Source: DASQFU01 sp035632955 (GTDB taxonomy: Bacteria > Eisenbacteria > RBG-16-71-46). From it: DNA of 6,712 nucleotides. The notes beneath the pieces were generated by a model. It saw only the letters and a list, made by a program, of their open reading frames with translations, had not been told where the DNA came from and searched no databases. Positions 5,939-6,712 of the stretch are shown here, one piece after another; the stretch's first letter is position 1, and every line of letters starts with the position of its first letter. The stretch is from contig DASQFU010000145.1 in NCBI GenBank assembly GCA_035632955.1, positions 1-6,712 of the forward strand. Reading direction: 5' to 3'. The position numbers were made by a program, and so were the translations under genes.

Positions 5939-6488
5939 GAACCTGGACCTCTTCGGCGCCGTGGCCGCGCAGCATCTCCCTCACGCGCGCCGCGGCCTCG
6001 CCCGCGCACGGAACCCAGATGCCGATCCGGTCTTCGCTGAAACGCGGATCGTAGGGCGCCTTCGACTTGACCTGCGGGAGTCGCGCCAGGGCGAGCATGG
6101 CGAGCAGGTTCGCGAGCGCGCCGAGCAGGATCATGGACTCGTAGCCGATGATGACGAACGGCGGCAGCGAGATCAGCTCCTTGCCGCCGACCACGAGTGG
6201 ATACGAGAGCACGGAATAGATGCACAGCGCGAAGCCGCCGGTGAGGCCGAGCACGGCACCACCGAACGTGACCCAGCGGACCAGCGACGGCCCGTGATCG
6301 AGCGCGGCTTCGATGGTGTGATGGGGCACCGGTGAGAACACGCTCAGGTCCTTGTGGCCTACCTGGCGCAGGCTGCGCACCGCATCCGTCGCGTCGTCCA
6401 CGTAATAGAAGATCCCCATCACCCCGTGGTACTTCTGCGGGGAGCCGGCCAGCAGCTTGTCGATCAGACCGCCGAGACGTTTGATCAT
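5931..6488 (-). CDS. actD: alternative complex III subunit ActD (DUF3341)
   Basis: This 185-residue protein has the ActD/DUF3341 layout. A soluble N-terminal part (about 20-70) contains GVMGIFYYVDDATDAVRSL and LSVFSPVPHHTIEAAL. Two transmembrane helices follow at about 71-93 and 109-135. A C-terminal soluble part contains YDPRFSEDRIGIWV and a ferredoxin-like-looking end (AAARVREMLRGHGAEEVQV). ActD is a small peripheral membrane-arm subunit of alternative complex III with no known cofactor, and none is apparent here. The ATG at 6488 overlaps the actC stop as ATGA with no Shine-Dalgarno in front of it, so translation probably depends on ribosomes finishing actC. The frame stays open upstream of 6488, but that stretch lies inside actC in another frame and is arginine/aspartate-rich shadow sequence. 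Confidence 0.92.
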   Translation of the reverse strand: MIKRLGGLIDKLLAGSPQKYHGVMGIFYYVDDATDAVRSLRQVGHKDLSVFSPVPHHTIEAALDHGPSLVRWVTFGGAVLGLTGGFALCIYSVLSYPLVVGGKELISLPPFVIIGYESMILLGALANLLAMLALARLPQVKSKAPYDPRFSEDRIGIWVPCAGEAAARVREMLRGHGAEEVQVHG

Positions 6489-6712
6489 GAGGGCTGGCGC
6501 CGCATCGGCGGCGGCAGGGTCTCCTTGATCTCCGCGACCGAGAACGCCGGCAACAGCCGCACGAAGATCAGGAAGTACATGAAGAACCAGGCGAACGATC
6601 CCGCCAGGATCGCCCCCTCGGTCCACGACATCCGGTAGTTCACGCCCCACGACATCGGCTCGAACGGCCGCGCCAGCGAGGTGACGATGATCACGAAGCG
6701 CTCGAACCACAT
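6485..6712 (-). CDS. actC: alternative complex III quinol-oxidising membrane subunit ActC, C-terminal end (partial)
   Basis: Only the last 75 codons are present; the gene continues beyond the right edge. The visible part begins in a hydrophobic helix (WFERFVIIVTSLARPFEP), followed by SWGVNYRMSWTEG, the final transmembrane helix (ILAGSFAWFFMYFLIFVRLLP) and the tail AFSVAEIKETLPPP. The 'ERF.II..SL...' segment and the 'LP..S.AE.KE' tail are characteristic of ActC/NrfD-like proteins. ActC is the large ten-helix subunit next to the Fe-S protein ActB and is assigned the quinol site in this family. The Met at the window edge is internal, not the start. The stop TGA overlaps the actD ATG. The order C-D-E-F is the standard act order, so actB and actA are expected upstream. 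Confidence 0.88.
   Translation of the reverse strand: MWFERFVIIVTSLARPFEPMSWGVNYRMSWTEGAILAGSFAWFFMYFLIFVRLLPAFSVAEIKETLPPPMRRQPS

Overview
The window is GC-rich bacterial DNA with compact coding. Three things suggest an environmental, respiring, Gram-negative lineage of the FCB group or similar, with Candidatus Eisenbacteria or a Gemmatimonadota-like clade as my best guess: a choice-of-anchor-B/LVIVD-type secreted protein ending in a FlgD-like/type A sorting-like domain, an alternative complex III (act) operon, and the high GC content. This placement is inferred from gene content; no marker gene here fixes it.

Layout. On the left, the minus strand carries a gene cut by the window edge (1-515; exported or membrane-anchored, resembling the N-terminal part of PAP2-type phosphatases). 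Just upstream of it, and slightly overlapping, is an nfuA-type Fe-S carrier gene (493-1086). A divergent intergenic region (1087-1301) contains a candidate nfuA promoter and a perfect 7-bp hairpin. The plus strand then holds one large secreted multidomain protein (1302-3929), followed by a tRNA-Leu(UAA) gene (4017-4100). Convergent to these, on the minus strand, lies the 3' half of an act operon: the end of actC (6712-6485), then actD, actE and actF, all overlapping by 4 or 8 bp. No stretch over 300 bases lacks a gene.

How the genes work together. ActC-ActD-ActE-ActF are the membrane and cytochrome c subunits of the quinol:electron-acceptor oxidoreductase that replaces the bc1 complex. ActA, ActB and most of ActC would lie beyond position 6712. 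NfuA would deliver 4Fe-4S clusters to client proteins; Fe-S-rich ActB is a conceivable client, but nothing in the sequence links them. The secreted protein appears unrelated to respiration.

I see no mobile element, CRISPR array, prophage or clearly new multi-gene system. The most unusual local signal is a Cys-dense insertion (six Cys in 16 residues) between the propeller and the first beta-sandwich domain of the secreted protein.
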